Assembly: GCA_965279065.1 (NCBI GenBank) | Contig: OZ257134.1 | Span: 1,550,001-1,614,000, forward strand | Length of the DNA: 64,000 nucleotides | Reading direction: 5' to 3' | From: JAKAXS01 sp965279065 | Lineage (GTDB): Bacteria; Pseudomonadota; Alphaproteobacteria; Rhizobiales; Hyphomicrobiaceae | Shown: one piece after another, positions 34,411 to 42,598 of the stretch | How positions within the stretch are numbered: the first letter of the stretch is position 1 | How the letters are laid out: each line of letters begins with the position of its first letter | Made by a program: the position numbers and the translations under genes | The notes under the pieces: model-generated | Database searches by the model: none | What the model saw: the letters and a program-made list of their open reading frames with translations, nothing else | What the model was told of the DNA's origin: nothing

Positions 34411-34797
34411 ATGCAGATCTACAAGGAATTCCTCTTCGAGGCGGCACACTACCTGCCGAGCGCGGAACCCGGCACGGCGAATGCGCGCATTCACGGCCAT
34501 AGCTTCCGCGCGCGTATCGTCATCGAGGGCGAGCCGGATGCAGAAACCGGCTACGTCTTCCATTTCGACGAACTGGCCAAGGCCATGGCCGAAACCCAGG
34601 ACGCCCTGGACCATCGCTTGCTGAATGACGTCGACGGCCTGACGAGCCCCACGCTGGAACGTATCGCCATCTGGATCTGGCATCGCCTGGCCAACCGCGT
34701 GCCCGGTCTGGCCCAAGTGCAAGTCGCGCGCGACAGCTGTGGCGAGGGCTGCGTCTACACTGGACCGCGCGCGCCAACGCGCCTTGCGGCGGAGTAG
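34411..34797 (+). CDS. queD: 6-carboxytetrahydropterin synthase-like protein (QueD homologue, catalytic Cys absent)
   Basis: The position and overall sequence say QueD, which turns 7,8-dihydroneopterin triphosphate into 6-carboxy-tetrahydropterin, the substrate of QueE. The 128-residue protein keeps the zinc histidines His13 (FEAAHYLP), His28 and His30 (RIHGHSF) and the Asp67-His68 pair in ALDHRLLND. The catalytic cysteine of E. coli QueD (CxRLHGH) is replaced by Asn24 (NARIHGH). The conserved acidic residue before FAELK is His51, and the C-terminal Glu is Asp108 (RDSCGEGCVY). I believe other alphaproteobacteria share this form, so it is probably a functional variant or a shifted activity. 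It is followed 5 bp later by queF. Confidence 0.85.
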   Translation: MQIYKEFLFEAAHYLPSAEPGTANARIHGHSFRARIVIEGEPDAETGYVFHFDELAKAMAETQDALDHRLLNDVDGLTSPTLERIAIWIWHRLANRVPGLAQVQVARDSCGEGCVYTGPRAPTRLAAE

Positions 34798-34802
34798 CGA
34801 CA

Positions 34803-35270
34803 ATGGGCAAGAAGGCGCCGCCACAAGTCAGCCTGCTCGGCCAGCACACTGCCGGCATTCCCGAGAGCCCCGACAAGGCCGTCCTCGACCGCGTGCCCAA
34901 CCCGCATGCCGACACGAATTACGTTGCCCGCTTCACGGCGCCGGAATTCACCTCGCTGTGCCCTGTCACCGGCCAACCCGACTTCGCCCACCTTGTGATC
35001 GACTACGTGCCGGACGACTGGCTGGTGGAGAGCAAGTCGCTGAAGCTGTACCTCGCCTCGTTCCGCAACCACGGCGCCTTCCACGAGGACTGCACGGTCG
35101 CGATCGGCAAGCGGCTGGTGCTGTTGCTCGAGCCGAAATTCTTGCGCATCGGTGGCTATTGGTACCCGCGCGGCGGCATTCCCATCGACGTCTTCTGGCA
35201 GAACGGTACCCTGCCCAAGGACACGTGGTTGCCGGACCAGGGCGTCGCCCCCTACCGCGGCCGGGGCTGA
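34803..35270 (+). CDS. queF: NADPH-dependent 7-cyano-7-deazaguanine reductase
   Basis: It reduces the nitrile of preQ0 to the amine of preQ1, the last step before tRNA insertion. The 155-residue unimodular (type I) enzyme has the nucleophile in TSLCPVTGQPDFAH near residue 53, the signature VESKSLKLYLASFRNHG near residue 76, and the FHED motif near residue 94. The length fits type I. It starts 5 bp after queD. queC and tgt are not in the window. A repeat element and then lexA, on the other strand, follow. Confidence 0.95.
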   Translation: MGKKAPPQVSLLGQHTAGIPESPDKAVLDRVPNPHADTNYVARFTAPEFTSLCPVTGQPDFAHLVIDYVPDDWLVESKSLKLYLASFRNHGAFHEDCTVAIGKRLVLLLEPKFLRIGGYWYPRGGIPIDVFWQNGTLPKDTWLPDQGVAPYRGRG

Positions 35271-35316
35271 GAGAGGGTCAGACCTCGGTCTCGTTAGAAC
35301 TACCGCCAAACACAGG

Positions 35317-35428
35317 TGTCATCCTCGGGCTTGTCCCGAGGATCCCGTTCTCGGCTGGGTTCGAAATCCAGCTGCTGATGTCGCATTGGCTGCACCCGGG
35401 ATCCCCGGAACAAGTCCGGGGATGACAT
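35317..35428. repeat. intergenic inverted-repeat (REP/mosaic-like) element
   Basis: Two outward-related units flank a 52-bp centre: 35317-35345 (TGTCATCCTCGGGCTTGTCC then CGAGGATCC) and 35398-35428 (GGGATCCCCGGAACAAGTCC then GGGGATGACAT). Each unit is itself a hairpin (CCTCGGG/CCCGAGG; CCCCGGA/TCCGGGG) and the two are inverted copies of one another. This pattern is very common in intergenic DNA of Hyphomicrobiales and related groups. It lies downstream of both queF and lexA, between convergent genes, where it may help end transcription. Confidence 0.8.
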
Positions 35429-35473
35429 GGTGATTGCAGACAACGATCGCACGGGGCTGCCGACAGAAATCAC

Positions 35474-36187
35474 TCAATAGCGTCGGATCAGGCCCACCAA
35501 GCGGCCTTGAATGTCGATCTGGTCCGGCCCGAAAATTCGTGTCTTGAATTCCGGATTGGCCGCCTCCAGAGCGATCGTCGAGCCCTTCTTGCGTAGGCGC
35601 TTCAGTGTCGCCTCCTCCTGCTCGACGAGGGCCACCACGATGTCGCCGTTCTCCGCCGTATCGCAGCGCCGGATGATGACCGTATCGCCGTCGTGAATAC
35701 CGGCTTCGATCATCGAGTCGCCCTTGACCTCCAACGCAAAATGCTCGCCGTTGGTCAGCAGGTCGGGCGGGCAGGCGATATCGTGACTGTGGCTCTGGAT
35801 CGCGGAAATCGGCACGCCGGCGGCGATGCGGCCCATGACCGGCACCGAAACCGTGCGGCTGTCGATGACGTGCGAAGGCGGCACATCGATATTTCGCATC
35901 TTGCCGCGACTGCCCTCGATGACGCTGGGCTGGAAGCCCACGCGCTTGGGTGCACTCGCCGCCGCCTCCGAATTCTCCGGCAGCTTGATCACCTCGATGG
36001 CGCGCGCTCGGTGCGGCAGGCGGCGGATGAACCCGCGCTCGACCAGGGCGGTGATGAGGCGGTGGATCCCGGACTTCGATTTCAGATCCAGCGCGTCCTT
36101 CATCTCGTCGAACGAGGGGGGCACGCCTTCATCCTGCATGCGCTCATGAATGAACAGCAGCAGCTCTTTTTGTTTTTGTGTCAGCAT
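35474..36187 (-). CDS. lexA: LexA repressor
   Basis: This is the SOS regulator, which cleaves itself when RecA is activated. The 237-residue protein has an N-terminal winged helix (LTQKQKELLLFIHERMQDEGVPPSFDEM, then SKSGIHRLITALVERGFIRR), the Ala-Gly cleavage site in MGRIAAGVPI near residue 120 and the catalytic Ser in VKGDSMIEAGI near residue 160, with Lys in EEATLKRLRK near residue 197. A long linker is normal for alphaproteobacteria. An SOS box and promoter sit 131-150 bp upstream, so it likely represses itself. It is placed downstream of moeA on the same strand. Confidence 0.97.
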   Translation of the reverse strand: MLTQKQKELLLFIHERMQDEGVPPSFDEMKDALDLKSKSGIHRLITALVERGFIRRLPHRARAIEVIKLPENSEAAASAPKRVGFQPSVIEGSRGKMRNIDVPPSHVIDSRTVSVPVMGRIAAGVPISAIQSHSHDIACPPDLLTNGEHFALEVKGDSMIEAGIHDGDTVIIRRCDTAENGDIVVALVEQEEATLKRLRKKGSTIALEAANPEFKTRIFGPDQIDIQGRLVGLIRRY

Positions 36188-36308
36188 CTCTCAACTCCGG
36201 TATCGGACCCATGGCCCGCTGCGCTGACGTCAGCAGCGCGGTCGGGCGTCGTCCTTACGCGGCACATCGCCATGTCACGCACATCTTGCATGGACAAAAC
36301 GTGAATGT

Positions 36309-36337
36309 ACACTACCTGTTCGCTGGATGTTCTGCAA
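36309..36337 (-). promoter_or_regulatory. putative lexA promoter overlapping the SOS box
   Basis: On the minus strand TTGCAG (36337-36332) and TAGTGT (36314-36309) are 17 bases apart. Each matches the consensus at only three positions. The LexA box overlaps the last base of the -35 element and fills most of the spacer, a layout that would block RNA polymerase. The resulting leader would be about 115 nt. Confidence 0.4.
36318..36332. promoter_or_regulatory. LexA (SOS) box
   Basis: GTTCGCTGGATGTTC is a perfect GTTC-N7-GTTC, the alphaproteobacterial LexA operator. It lies upstream of lexA, between moeA and lexA, as expected for autorepression. Confidence 0.85.
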
Positions 36338-36369
36338 GTGCAACAAGGCAACGGTCCGGCAGGCGATTG

Positions 36370-37575
36370 TCATCCGGCACCGAGGCGCAAAATTTGGACT
36401 TCCGCGCCGGCACCCAGCGCCGGGGCGCCGGCTGGCCGCACGATGAGGCAGCGGGCGGCAGCCAGCAGCGAGAGCGCAGCGCTGTCCTGTGAGGGCAGGG
36501 GGGCGACGGTGGGAAGCGCCGCGCCCCGCGGCATGAGGCTGGCACGCATGTAGTGCTGCCGGGGTCCGTTCTCTTCCAGTGCCGTCGACAGGACGGCGGA
36601 TTCCAGGTCCGTCCCCGCGTCCAACCCCAGCATCGTCCGCAGCAGCGGTACGAGAAACACGCGAGCCGTCACAAGACAGGAGACGGGGTTGCCCGGCAGG
36701 CCCAGAACGCGTTGGTCGCCGCGCCGGCCGAACATCAGAGGTTTGCCCGGGCGCATGGCGATCCGCCAGAAGTCGAGGGCCGCTCCGCTCTCCGTCAGCA
36801 CGGGTCCGACGAGGTCGTGGTCGCCGACGGAAGCGCCGCCGAGCGTGACGAGGATGTCCGCGCCATCCGCCTCGGCAATCTTGGCCGCGAGGTCCGCTCG
36901 CGTATCCCGCGCGATGCCGAGCAGGCGAGCCGAACCTCCTGCAGCCTCGACCATCGCAGCGATGCCGTATGAGTTGGACGACACGATCTGGTTGGCGGCA
37001 GGCGTCTCGCCCGGCTCGACCAGTTCGTCACCTGTCGCCAGGATGGCCACCACCGGCTTGCCGCGAACGGGGAGACTGCCATATCCGGCAGCGGCCGCCA
37101 GCGCGATGGCCCGCGCTTCCAGCACCCGCCCGGGCTCGATCATGGGACGTCCAGCAGCAAAGTCGAAGCCACGCCGACGGATGTGCTGGCCGGCCGAGCC
37201 GGCCTCTTTCACGACCACGCTTGCCCCGTCGCGATCGGTATCCTCCTGGATGATGACGCAGTCCGCGCCGGTCGGCACAGGCGCCCCGGTCGAGATGCGG
37301 ACACACTGCCCAGCGCCGACCGTGCCGGCGAACGAATGCCCCGCCGCAGATTCTCCGATCAGCTCAAGGCGCGCAGGCACCCTAGCAACGTCGACGTAAC
37401 GGACGGCAAAACCGTCCATGGCCGAACAATCGAACGGCGGCTGCGTCAGGCGGGCGGCTACCGGCGCGGCCAGGATACGGCCGTTGGCCCGCAGCAGCGG
37501 CACTTCTTCGGCGGGCGTTGTCGCGACGTCTGCGAGCACGCGCGCCAGGGCGTCGGCAACGGGGAGAAGCGCCAT
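36370..37575 (-). CDS. moeA: molybdopterin molybdotransferase MoeA
   Basis: It inserts molybdate into adenylylated molybdopterin, the last step of molybdenum cofactor synthesis. The 401-residue protein begins PVADALARVLADV, then PPFDCSAMDGFAVR near residue 47, ISTGAPVPTGADCVIIQED near residue 93, and the MPT-binding fold VAILATGDELVEPG near 178 with SNSYGIAAMVEAAG and TLGGASVGDHD. PGKPLMFG and GLPGNPVS follow near 280-300. The length is normal. It starts 3 bp after the moaC stop, so trpC-moaC-moeA form one operon. Confidence 0.95.
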   Translation of the reverse strand: MALLPVADALARVLADVATTPAEEVPLLRANGRILAAPVAARLTQPPFDCSAMDGFAVRYVDVARVPARLELIGESAAGHSFAGTVGAGQCVRISTGAPVPTGADCVIIQEDTDRDGASVVVKEAGSAGQHIRRRGFDFAAGRPMIEPGRVLEARAIALAAAAGYGSLPVRGKPVVAILATGDELVEPGETPAANQIVSSNSYGIAAMVEAAGGSARLLGIARDTRADLAAKIAEADGADILVTLGGASVGDHDLVGPVLTESGAALDFWRIAMRPGKPLMFGRRGDQRVLGLPGNPVSCLVTARVFLVPLLRTMLGLDAGTDLESAVLSTALEENGPRQHYMRASLMPRGAALPTVAPLPSQDSAALSLLAAARCLIVRPAGAPALGAGAEVQILRLGAG

Positions 37576-37578
37576 GGT

Positions 37579-38070
37579 TCAGGCCTTCGCCCGCGGCGCG
37601 GTCGAAAAAGAACCGGATTTGCCGCCGTGTTTCTCAATGAGCCGCACACCGTTGAAGCTCATCTCGCGGTCGGCGGCCTTCAGCATGTCGTAGATCGTCA
37701 GACACGCCACCGACACGGCCGTCAGCGCTTCCATTTCCACCCCCGTCTGGCCCGTGACGGCAACCGTTGCCTCGACACGAATGCCCGGCGGCGCCTGCGA
37801 CGCTGTAAAATCCACCACGGCCTTGGTGATCATGAGCGGATGACAAAGCGGGATCAGCTCATGCGTCTTCTTGGCGGCCATGATGCCGGCGATGCGCGCC
37901 GTCGCCAGCACGTCGCCCTTCTTGGCCGTGCCGGTCTCGATGAGCTTCAGCGTTTCAGCCTGCATGGCGACGAAGCCCTCGGCGGTCGCGGTGCGCTGCG
38001 TCACTTCCTTGTCGCCGACGTCGACCATGCGGGCTTCGCCCTTGTCGTTGAGGTGCGTGAGCTTGCTCAT
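37579..38070 (-). CDS. moaC: cyclic pyranopterin monophosphate synthase MoaC
   Basis: With MoaA it forms cyclic pyranopterin monophosphate, the first molybdenum cofactor intermediate. The 163-residue product has the family blocks MVDVGDKEVTQRTA near residue 15, ATARIAGIMAAKKTHELIPLCHPL near residue 57 and GQTGVEMEALTAVSVACLTIYDMLKA near 108, followed by KHGGKSG. The length is normal. The start overlaps the trpC stop by 4 bp (ATGA). moaA is not in the window. Confidence 0.97.
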   Translation of the reverse strand: MSKLTHLNDKGEARMVDVGDKEVTQRTATAEGFVAMQAETLKLIETGTAKKGDVLATARIAGIMAAKKTHELIPLCHPLMITKAVVDFTASQAPPGIRVEATVAVTGQTGVEMEALTAVSVACLTIYDMLKAADREMSFNGVRLIEKHGGKSGSFSTAPRAKA

Positions 38071-38876
38071 GCCGCAGCTCCCGTTTCCCCACCGAGCAGT
38101 GCCCGCGTGGCAGCCGCCACGTCGGTCTGGCGCATCAGGCTTTCACCAACGAGGAATGTGTTGACGTCGACGCGCTGCAGGCGGGCGATGTCGGCCGGCG
38201 TGAAAATGCCGCTCTCGCCGATGACGATGCGATCCTTCGGCACGCGCGGCGCCAGGCGCTCGGTCGTCGCCAGCGTCGTTTCGAACGTTTTCAGGTTGCG
38301 GTTGTTGATGCCGATCAGACGACAAGGGAGGCGCATGGCGCGATCCAGTTCCTCGTCGTCGTGGACCTCGACGATCGACTCCATGTGCCAGTCGCTGGCC
38401 GCTGATGCCAGTTCCGCCGCGAGACCGTCATCCACCTCGGCCATGATGATGAGGATGCAGTCCGCGCCCCAGGCACGCGCCTCCACGACCTGATAGGGGT
38501 CGACCATGAAATCCTTGCGCAGCGCCGGCAGGCTCACGGCCTTGCGCGCGGCGATGAGATATTCCGGAGCGCCCTGGAACGATGGCGTGTCCGTCAACAC
38601 GGAGAGGCATGTAGCCCCACCCGCAGCATAGGCGCGCGCCAACGACGGCGGATCGAAGTCGACGCGGATCAGGCCCTTGGAGGGCGAGGCCTTCTTGATC
38701 TCGGCGATGAGCGCCGGCCGGCCAGCCTTGTGTTGGGCTTCCAGCGCCCCGGCGAATGAGCGCACGGGGCCCGCCGAGCGCGCGTACTCGGCCATCACCT
38801 GCAGCGGATTTTCCGCCTTGGCGCGCGCGACTTCCTCAAGCTTGTAGCGCGTGATTTTTTCGAGAATGTCGGACAT
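38067..38876 (-). CDS. trpC: indole-3-glycerol phosphate synthase
   Basis: It converts CdRP to indole-3-glycerol phosphate in tryptophan synthesis. The 269-residue TIM barrel shows ILEKITRYKLEEVARAKAE at the start, LIAEIKKASPSKG near residue 55 with catalytic lysines, LRKDFMVDPYQV near residue 120, GINNRNLKTFET near 188 and GESGIFTPADI near 218. It is monofunctional (not fused to trpF). moaC and moeA follow as in many alphaproteobacteria, but trpD, normally upstream, is not next to it; the upstream gene here is a small secreted protein. Confidence 0.96.
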   Translation of the reverse strand: MSDILEKITRYKLEEVARAKAENPLQVMAEYARSAGPVRSFAGALEAQHKAGRPALIAEIKKASPSKGLIRVDFDPPSLARAYAAGGATCLSVLTDTPSFQGAPEYLIAARKAVSLPALRKDFMVDPYQVVEARAWGADCILIIMAEVDDGLAAELASAASDWHMESIVEVHDDEELDRAMRLPCRLIGINNRNLKTFETTLATTERLAPRVPKDRIVIGESGIFTPADIARLQRVDVNTFLVGESLMRQTDVAAATRALLGGETGAAA

Positions 38877-39006
38877 GGCGCGAGGTATAGCGTGCAGGCT
38901 GAGCGGTGGCTACGTTGGCTTACGTTCACGGTTGAGGGACGACCCATTTTGCGGGCAAACCCATGGGTCTGATCCCATACAACGCGTCATCAACATACTA
39001 AAAAAC

Positions 39007-39591
39007 CTACGGTGCCAGCTGTTTTGACGACGAGCCCGATGGCGGCGGTTGCGGCACCGGCTCGGCCTCCCCGTCGACGAAAGCGTTCCCCTGCGCCGCC
39101 GGCGGCACGAAGGCGTCATCCGCGGGCTGACGCTTCTTGGCTTTCGCCTTCTTCGTCGGTTGTGCCGCAGGCTTGTCGGCGTCTGCAGCGGGCAGGTCGA
39201 TCTGCGGGATCTCGAATGTTGCCTCCTCGCGCTTCTTTTTACCCTTCTTCTTCGCAGCCTTCGGAGCGGCCGCACCATCCTCGCCCGGTGCCGCACCCGC
39301 CGGCTCAGCCACTTTTGGCGGTGGCGGCAACGGGCAGCGGAAGTTGATCTGCTCCTCAACCTCGATCAAGCGCTTGATTTCGTCCAGGCGTGAGGCGGGC
39401 AGATTGGCCTTGGCCCAGTCGGGACCATGCAGCATTTCCGTCTTCAGACCCTCGGAGGCGAGGCGCTGCTGCTCGTTCTTGAGCTGGTTGCAAGCAGGCT
39501 CGTCGAGCATTCCGGCGGTGGCGATCCCGGGCACGCACAGCATCGCAGCAACGCTGGTAATGCGCACAAAACCGATCCAGCTCAGGGCCAT
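39007..39591 (-). CDS. exported low-complexity basic protein, unknown function
   Basis: I do not recognise this 194-residue protein. The ATG at 39591 is preceded by AAAGGA with a good spacing. It has a signal peptide (MALSWIGFVRITSVAAMLCV, cleavage near ATAG), a small helical region (CNQLKNEQQRLASEG and ASRLDEIKRLIEVEEQ) with two cysteines, and then a long Ala/Lys/Pro-rich tail from about residue 85, including AAKKKGKKKREE and KKAKAKKRQ. The tail is probably disordered and could bind an acidic polymer. It lies between trpC and tpiA on the same strand. The role is unknown. Confidence 0.7.
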   Translation of the reverse strand: MALSWIGFVRITSVAAMLCVPGIATAGMLDEPACNQLKNEQQRLASEGLKTEMLHGPDWAKANLPASRLDEIKRLIEVEEQINFRCPLPPPPKVAEPAGAAPGEDGAAAPKAAKKKGKKKREEATFEIPQIDLPAADADKPAAQPTKKAKAKKRQPADDAFVPPAAQGNAFVDGEAEPVPQPPPSGSSSKQLAP

Positions 39592-39697
39592 TCCAACAGT
39601 CCTTTCGGCTTGAACGCATGCACTTATCGGCAACGTCTCGCCTGGGTCAAGCCGCACTGCTGCCCGGATGACAGCGGATTAGTCGAGTTGGCGCGCC

Positions 39698-40468
39698 TCA
39701 CCCATAGGCGCGGATGATGCCCAGGAAATCGTCCGCTTTGAGGCTGGCGCCACCGACCAGCGCTCCGTCCACGTTCGCCACCGCCATCAACTCCTTCGCG
39801 TTGTCTGGCTTGACCGAACCTCCGTAGAGAATGCGCATGCCGCTGCCCTCAGCACCGAACCGCTTGGCGAGCGCATCGCGAATGGCAGAATGCACGACTC
39901 TCACGTCCTGTGCCGTGGGCGTTAGGCCAGTGCCGATTGCCCAGACCGGCTCGTAGGCCACGATCGTATTCGCCGACGTGGCCGCATCGGGTAGCGAATC
40001 GGCCAATTGCCTGGCCACGACGCGCAGCGTCAGGTCGGATCGGCGTTCCCCGGCGGTCTCACCGATGCAGACGATAGCAGTCAGCCCGGCCCGATGCGCT
40101 GCGTCCGCCTTGGCTCGCACGATCTTGCTGGTCTCACCATGATCGGTGCGGCGTTCCGAATGGCCGACAATCACGGCCGTGGCGCCGGCATCGCGCAGCA
40201 TCTCCGCGGCAACGTCCCCCGTATGCGCACCGGAAACCTTGGCGTGGCAATCCTGGCCGCCCACGGCGACCTTCGCACCGTCAAGGGCAGCCGCCAACGC
40301 CTGTACCAGGGTCGCCGGCGGGCAGATCATCACGTCGACATTTCCGCCCCCCGCGCCCTTGACCAGGGCATCCGCCACCTTCTGCGCCTCGGCGAGGGCG
40401 GCCTTGGAGCCGTTCATCTTCCAATTGCCGGCAACGATCGGGCGGATTTGGCGGCTCGCAGTGGTCAT
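39698..40468 (-). CDS. tpiA: triosephosphate isomerase
   Basis: It interconverts dihydroxyacetone phosphate and glyceraldehyde 3-phosphate. The 256-residue barrel has VAGNWKMNG near residue 12 with the catalytic Lys, VGHSERRTDHGET near residue 100 with the catalytic His, and VAYEPVWAIGTG near residue 168 with the catalytic Glu. ILYGGSVKPDNAKEL near residue 213 is the phosphate grip. It is divergent from ppiD, with a 209-bp gap that must hold both promoters. pgk and tkt lie far away at the window end. Confidence 0.97.
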   Translation of the reverse strand: MTTASRQIRPIVAGNWKMNGSKAALAEAQKVADALVKGAGGGNVDVMICPPATLVQALAAALDGAKVAVGGQDCHAKVSGAHTGDVAAEMLRDAGATAVIVGHSERRTDHGETSKIVRAKADAAHRAGLTAIVCIGETAGERRSDLTLRVVARQLADSLPDAATSANTIVAYEPVWAIGTGLTPTAQDVRVVHSAIRDALAKRFGAEGSGMRILYGGSVKPDNAKELMAVANVDGALVGGASLKADDFLGIIRAYG

Positions 40469-40677
40469 GCATCGTCCCTTTTGCTTCGTGAGGCCGCAAC
40501 ATTAAGAAAAATCGCAAGTTCTGGGGGCCTTGCCGCCCTTGCAATCGCGGCCCGGCTGCGCTTCATATCACGCTGATCGCCCCCGTCACCCACGGGATCT
40601 TCATAAGCCGCGGCGGACGGGCTTTCGGCCTGCCGCGCTCGTCTGAGCGCTGCCCGCGAAACTGGATGCAATAAACG

Positions 40678-42573
40678 ATGCTTGACGCGTTGAGACGCGG
40701 CGCCACGGGTTGGCTGGCCAAAATTCTGTTTGCCGTTCTCGTGGTGTCGTTCGCTATCTGGGGCATCCCGCATGATTTCCTCGGCGGTGGCGGAAACTAC
40801 ATCGCGCGTATCGGCTCGACGGTGATTTCTCCGAACGAGTACCAGCGCGCCTTCCAGCGCGAACTGAATGTGCAGCAGCAGCAGGGCCGGCGCATGTCGG
40901 CGGAGGACGCCCGCAAGGCGGGCCTTGATCGCTACGTGCTGAAGCGGCTGATGACTCAGGCAACGGTGCAGCAGCACGCCAGCGAATTGAACCTGGCCCT
41001 GCCTGATGCCGCCCTGATCGAGGACATTCGTAAGGACGAGAACCTCAAGGGCCGCGACGGCCAGTTCTCGCGCACGCGCTTTGAACAGTTCCTTGAGCAG
41101 GCCAATCTGTCCGAGGCCGGTTTCTTCCAGCTGATGCGTCAGGACAAGCTGCGCGATCAGATCGTCGGCGCCCTCTCGACATCCACTGTCGTTCCTCCTG
41201 CGCTCCTCGAAATGCAGAACGCCTTCCTGAACGAGACGCGCATCATCGAACATACCACCATCAAGCCCGACAAGGTGCCCGCGCCCACAGCCCCTGACGA
41301 GGCCAAACTCAAGGAAACCTTCGACCGCAACGCCACCGCGTTCGTGACGCCCGAGCTGCGCAAGATCGGCCTGCTGGTCCTCAGCATCGACGAGCTGAAG
41401 AAGGGCGTGGCGATCTCGGACGAGGACCTGAAGGCCGCATTCGAGGCGACCAGGCACACCTATGACGTCGCCGAGAAGCGCCGCATCGCCCAGATCACGT
41501 TCAAGGACAAGGCTGCGGCCGAGGCCGCCAAGAAAGAGATCACAGGCGGCAAGAGCTTCATCGACGTCGCCAAGGCTGCCGGCATCAAGGAAACCGACAT
41601 CGACCTCGGCCTGCTGACAAAGACACAGCTGATCGAACCCAAAGTGGCCGACACCGCCTTCAGCCTGAAAAAGGACGAGGTGTCCGACGTCATCGACAGC
41701 ACTTTCGGACCGGTGCTCCTACGCGTCATGGACGTTATCCCGGGCAAGGAGGGCGCGTTCGACGAGGTCAAGGAAAAGGTACGCGACCAGCTTGCGGCCG
41801 AAAAGGCCAACGCGCTGATCCAGGAGAAGACGGATCACGTCGAAGAGGCGCGCAACGCCGGCAAGACGCTGAAGGAAATCGCCAATGAACTGAAGCTGAC
41901 CTATCTGGAAGCCGACACCGACGCCAGCAACCACACGGCCGATGGCAAGGAAGCCTTCGCGCTGGCGGATGCAGCGACGATCATCCCGCAGGTGTTCACC
42001 CTCCAGCAAGGTACCGAAACCTCGGCCATCGACCTGCCGGGTGGCAAGGGTTACGCATGGCCCAACATCATGGGCGTCACGGCGGCGGCGCCGAAAGCAT
42101 TCGATACTGTCAAGGACCAGGTCAAGGCCCTGTACATGGAACAGGAGACGCAGCGTGGTCTGAGCCAGCTCGCAGCCAAGCTGGTCGAGCGCCTGTCCAA
42201 GGGCGAGGACCTTCTGACGGTGGCCGTCGACTCGGGCGGCGCCGCGGAAGTCACGCTGCCGGTAACGCGCATGACCTCGCCGCAGGGCCTGCCACGCGGG
42301 GCGATGACTCAAGCCTTCTCGCTACTGGCCGGACAGGCGGGCTCTGCCGAGACGAGCGACGGCAAGTCGCGCGTCGTCTTCCGCGTCAAGGAGATCAAGC
42401 CGGCGCCCGCGCCCACCAAGGAGCAAAGCGACAAGCTTTCTGCCGAGCTGCAGGAGATCCTGCGCGAGGATTACCTCAACGCCTACGTCGGCGCGTTGGA
42501 GAGCAAGTCGCCACCTCAGATCAACGACAGGGAATTCCGCCGCGTGACCGGCGCGGATCTCCAGGAGCAGTGA
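40678..42573 (+). CDS. ppiD: peptidyl-prolyl isomerase PpiD (SurA-like folding factor)
   Basis: This is an inner-membrane-anchored periplasmic chaperone that meets proteins leaving the Sec channel. The 631-residue protein has one N-terminal membrane helix (LAKILFAVLVVSFAIWGIP), a SurA-like N-terminal chaperone region (ISPNEYQRAFQREL, QATVQQHASELNL) and a weak parvulin-like domain at about residues 265-355 (KRRIAQITFKDKAAAEA, SFIDVAKAAGI, FGPVLLRVMDV). The parvulin active-site residues are not obvious, as in other PpiD proteins that have little isomerase activity. It sits before trpE by 25 bp, a conserved alphaproteobacterial link. Confidence 0.9.
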   Translation: MLDALRRGATGWLAKILFAVLVVSFAIWGIPHDFLGGGGNYIARIGSTVISPNEYQRAFQRELNVQQQQGRRMSAEDARKAGLDRYVLKRLMTQATVQQHASELNLALPDAALIEDIRKDENLKGRDGQFSRTRFEQFLEQANLSEAGFFQLMRQDKLRDQIVGALSTSTVVPPALLEMQNAFLNETRIIEHTTIKPDKVPAPTAPDEAKLKETFDRNATAFVTPELRKIGLLVLSIDELKKGVAISDEDLKAAFEATRHTYDVAEKRRIAQITFKDKAAAEAAKKEITGGKSFIDVAKAAGIKETDIDLGLLTKTQLIEPKVADTAFSLKKDEVSDVIDSTFGPVLLRVMDVIPGKEGAFDEVKEKVRDQLAAEKANALIQEKTDHVEEARNAGKTLKEIANELKLTYLEADTDASNHTADGKEAFALADAATIIPQVFTLQQGTETSAIDLPGGKGYAWPNIMGVTAAAPKAFDTVKDQVKALYMEQETQRGLSQLAAKLVERLSKGEDLLTVAVDSGGAAEVTLPVTRMTSPQGLPRGAMTQAFSLLAGQAGSAETSDGKSRVVFRVKEIKPAPAPTKEQSDKLSAELQEILREDYLNAYVGALESKSPPQINDREFRRVTGADLQEQ

Positions 42574-42598
42574 GGGGGCTCGCCTGAGCACGCTGGCC

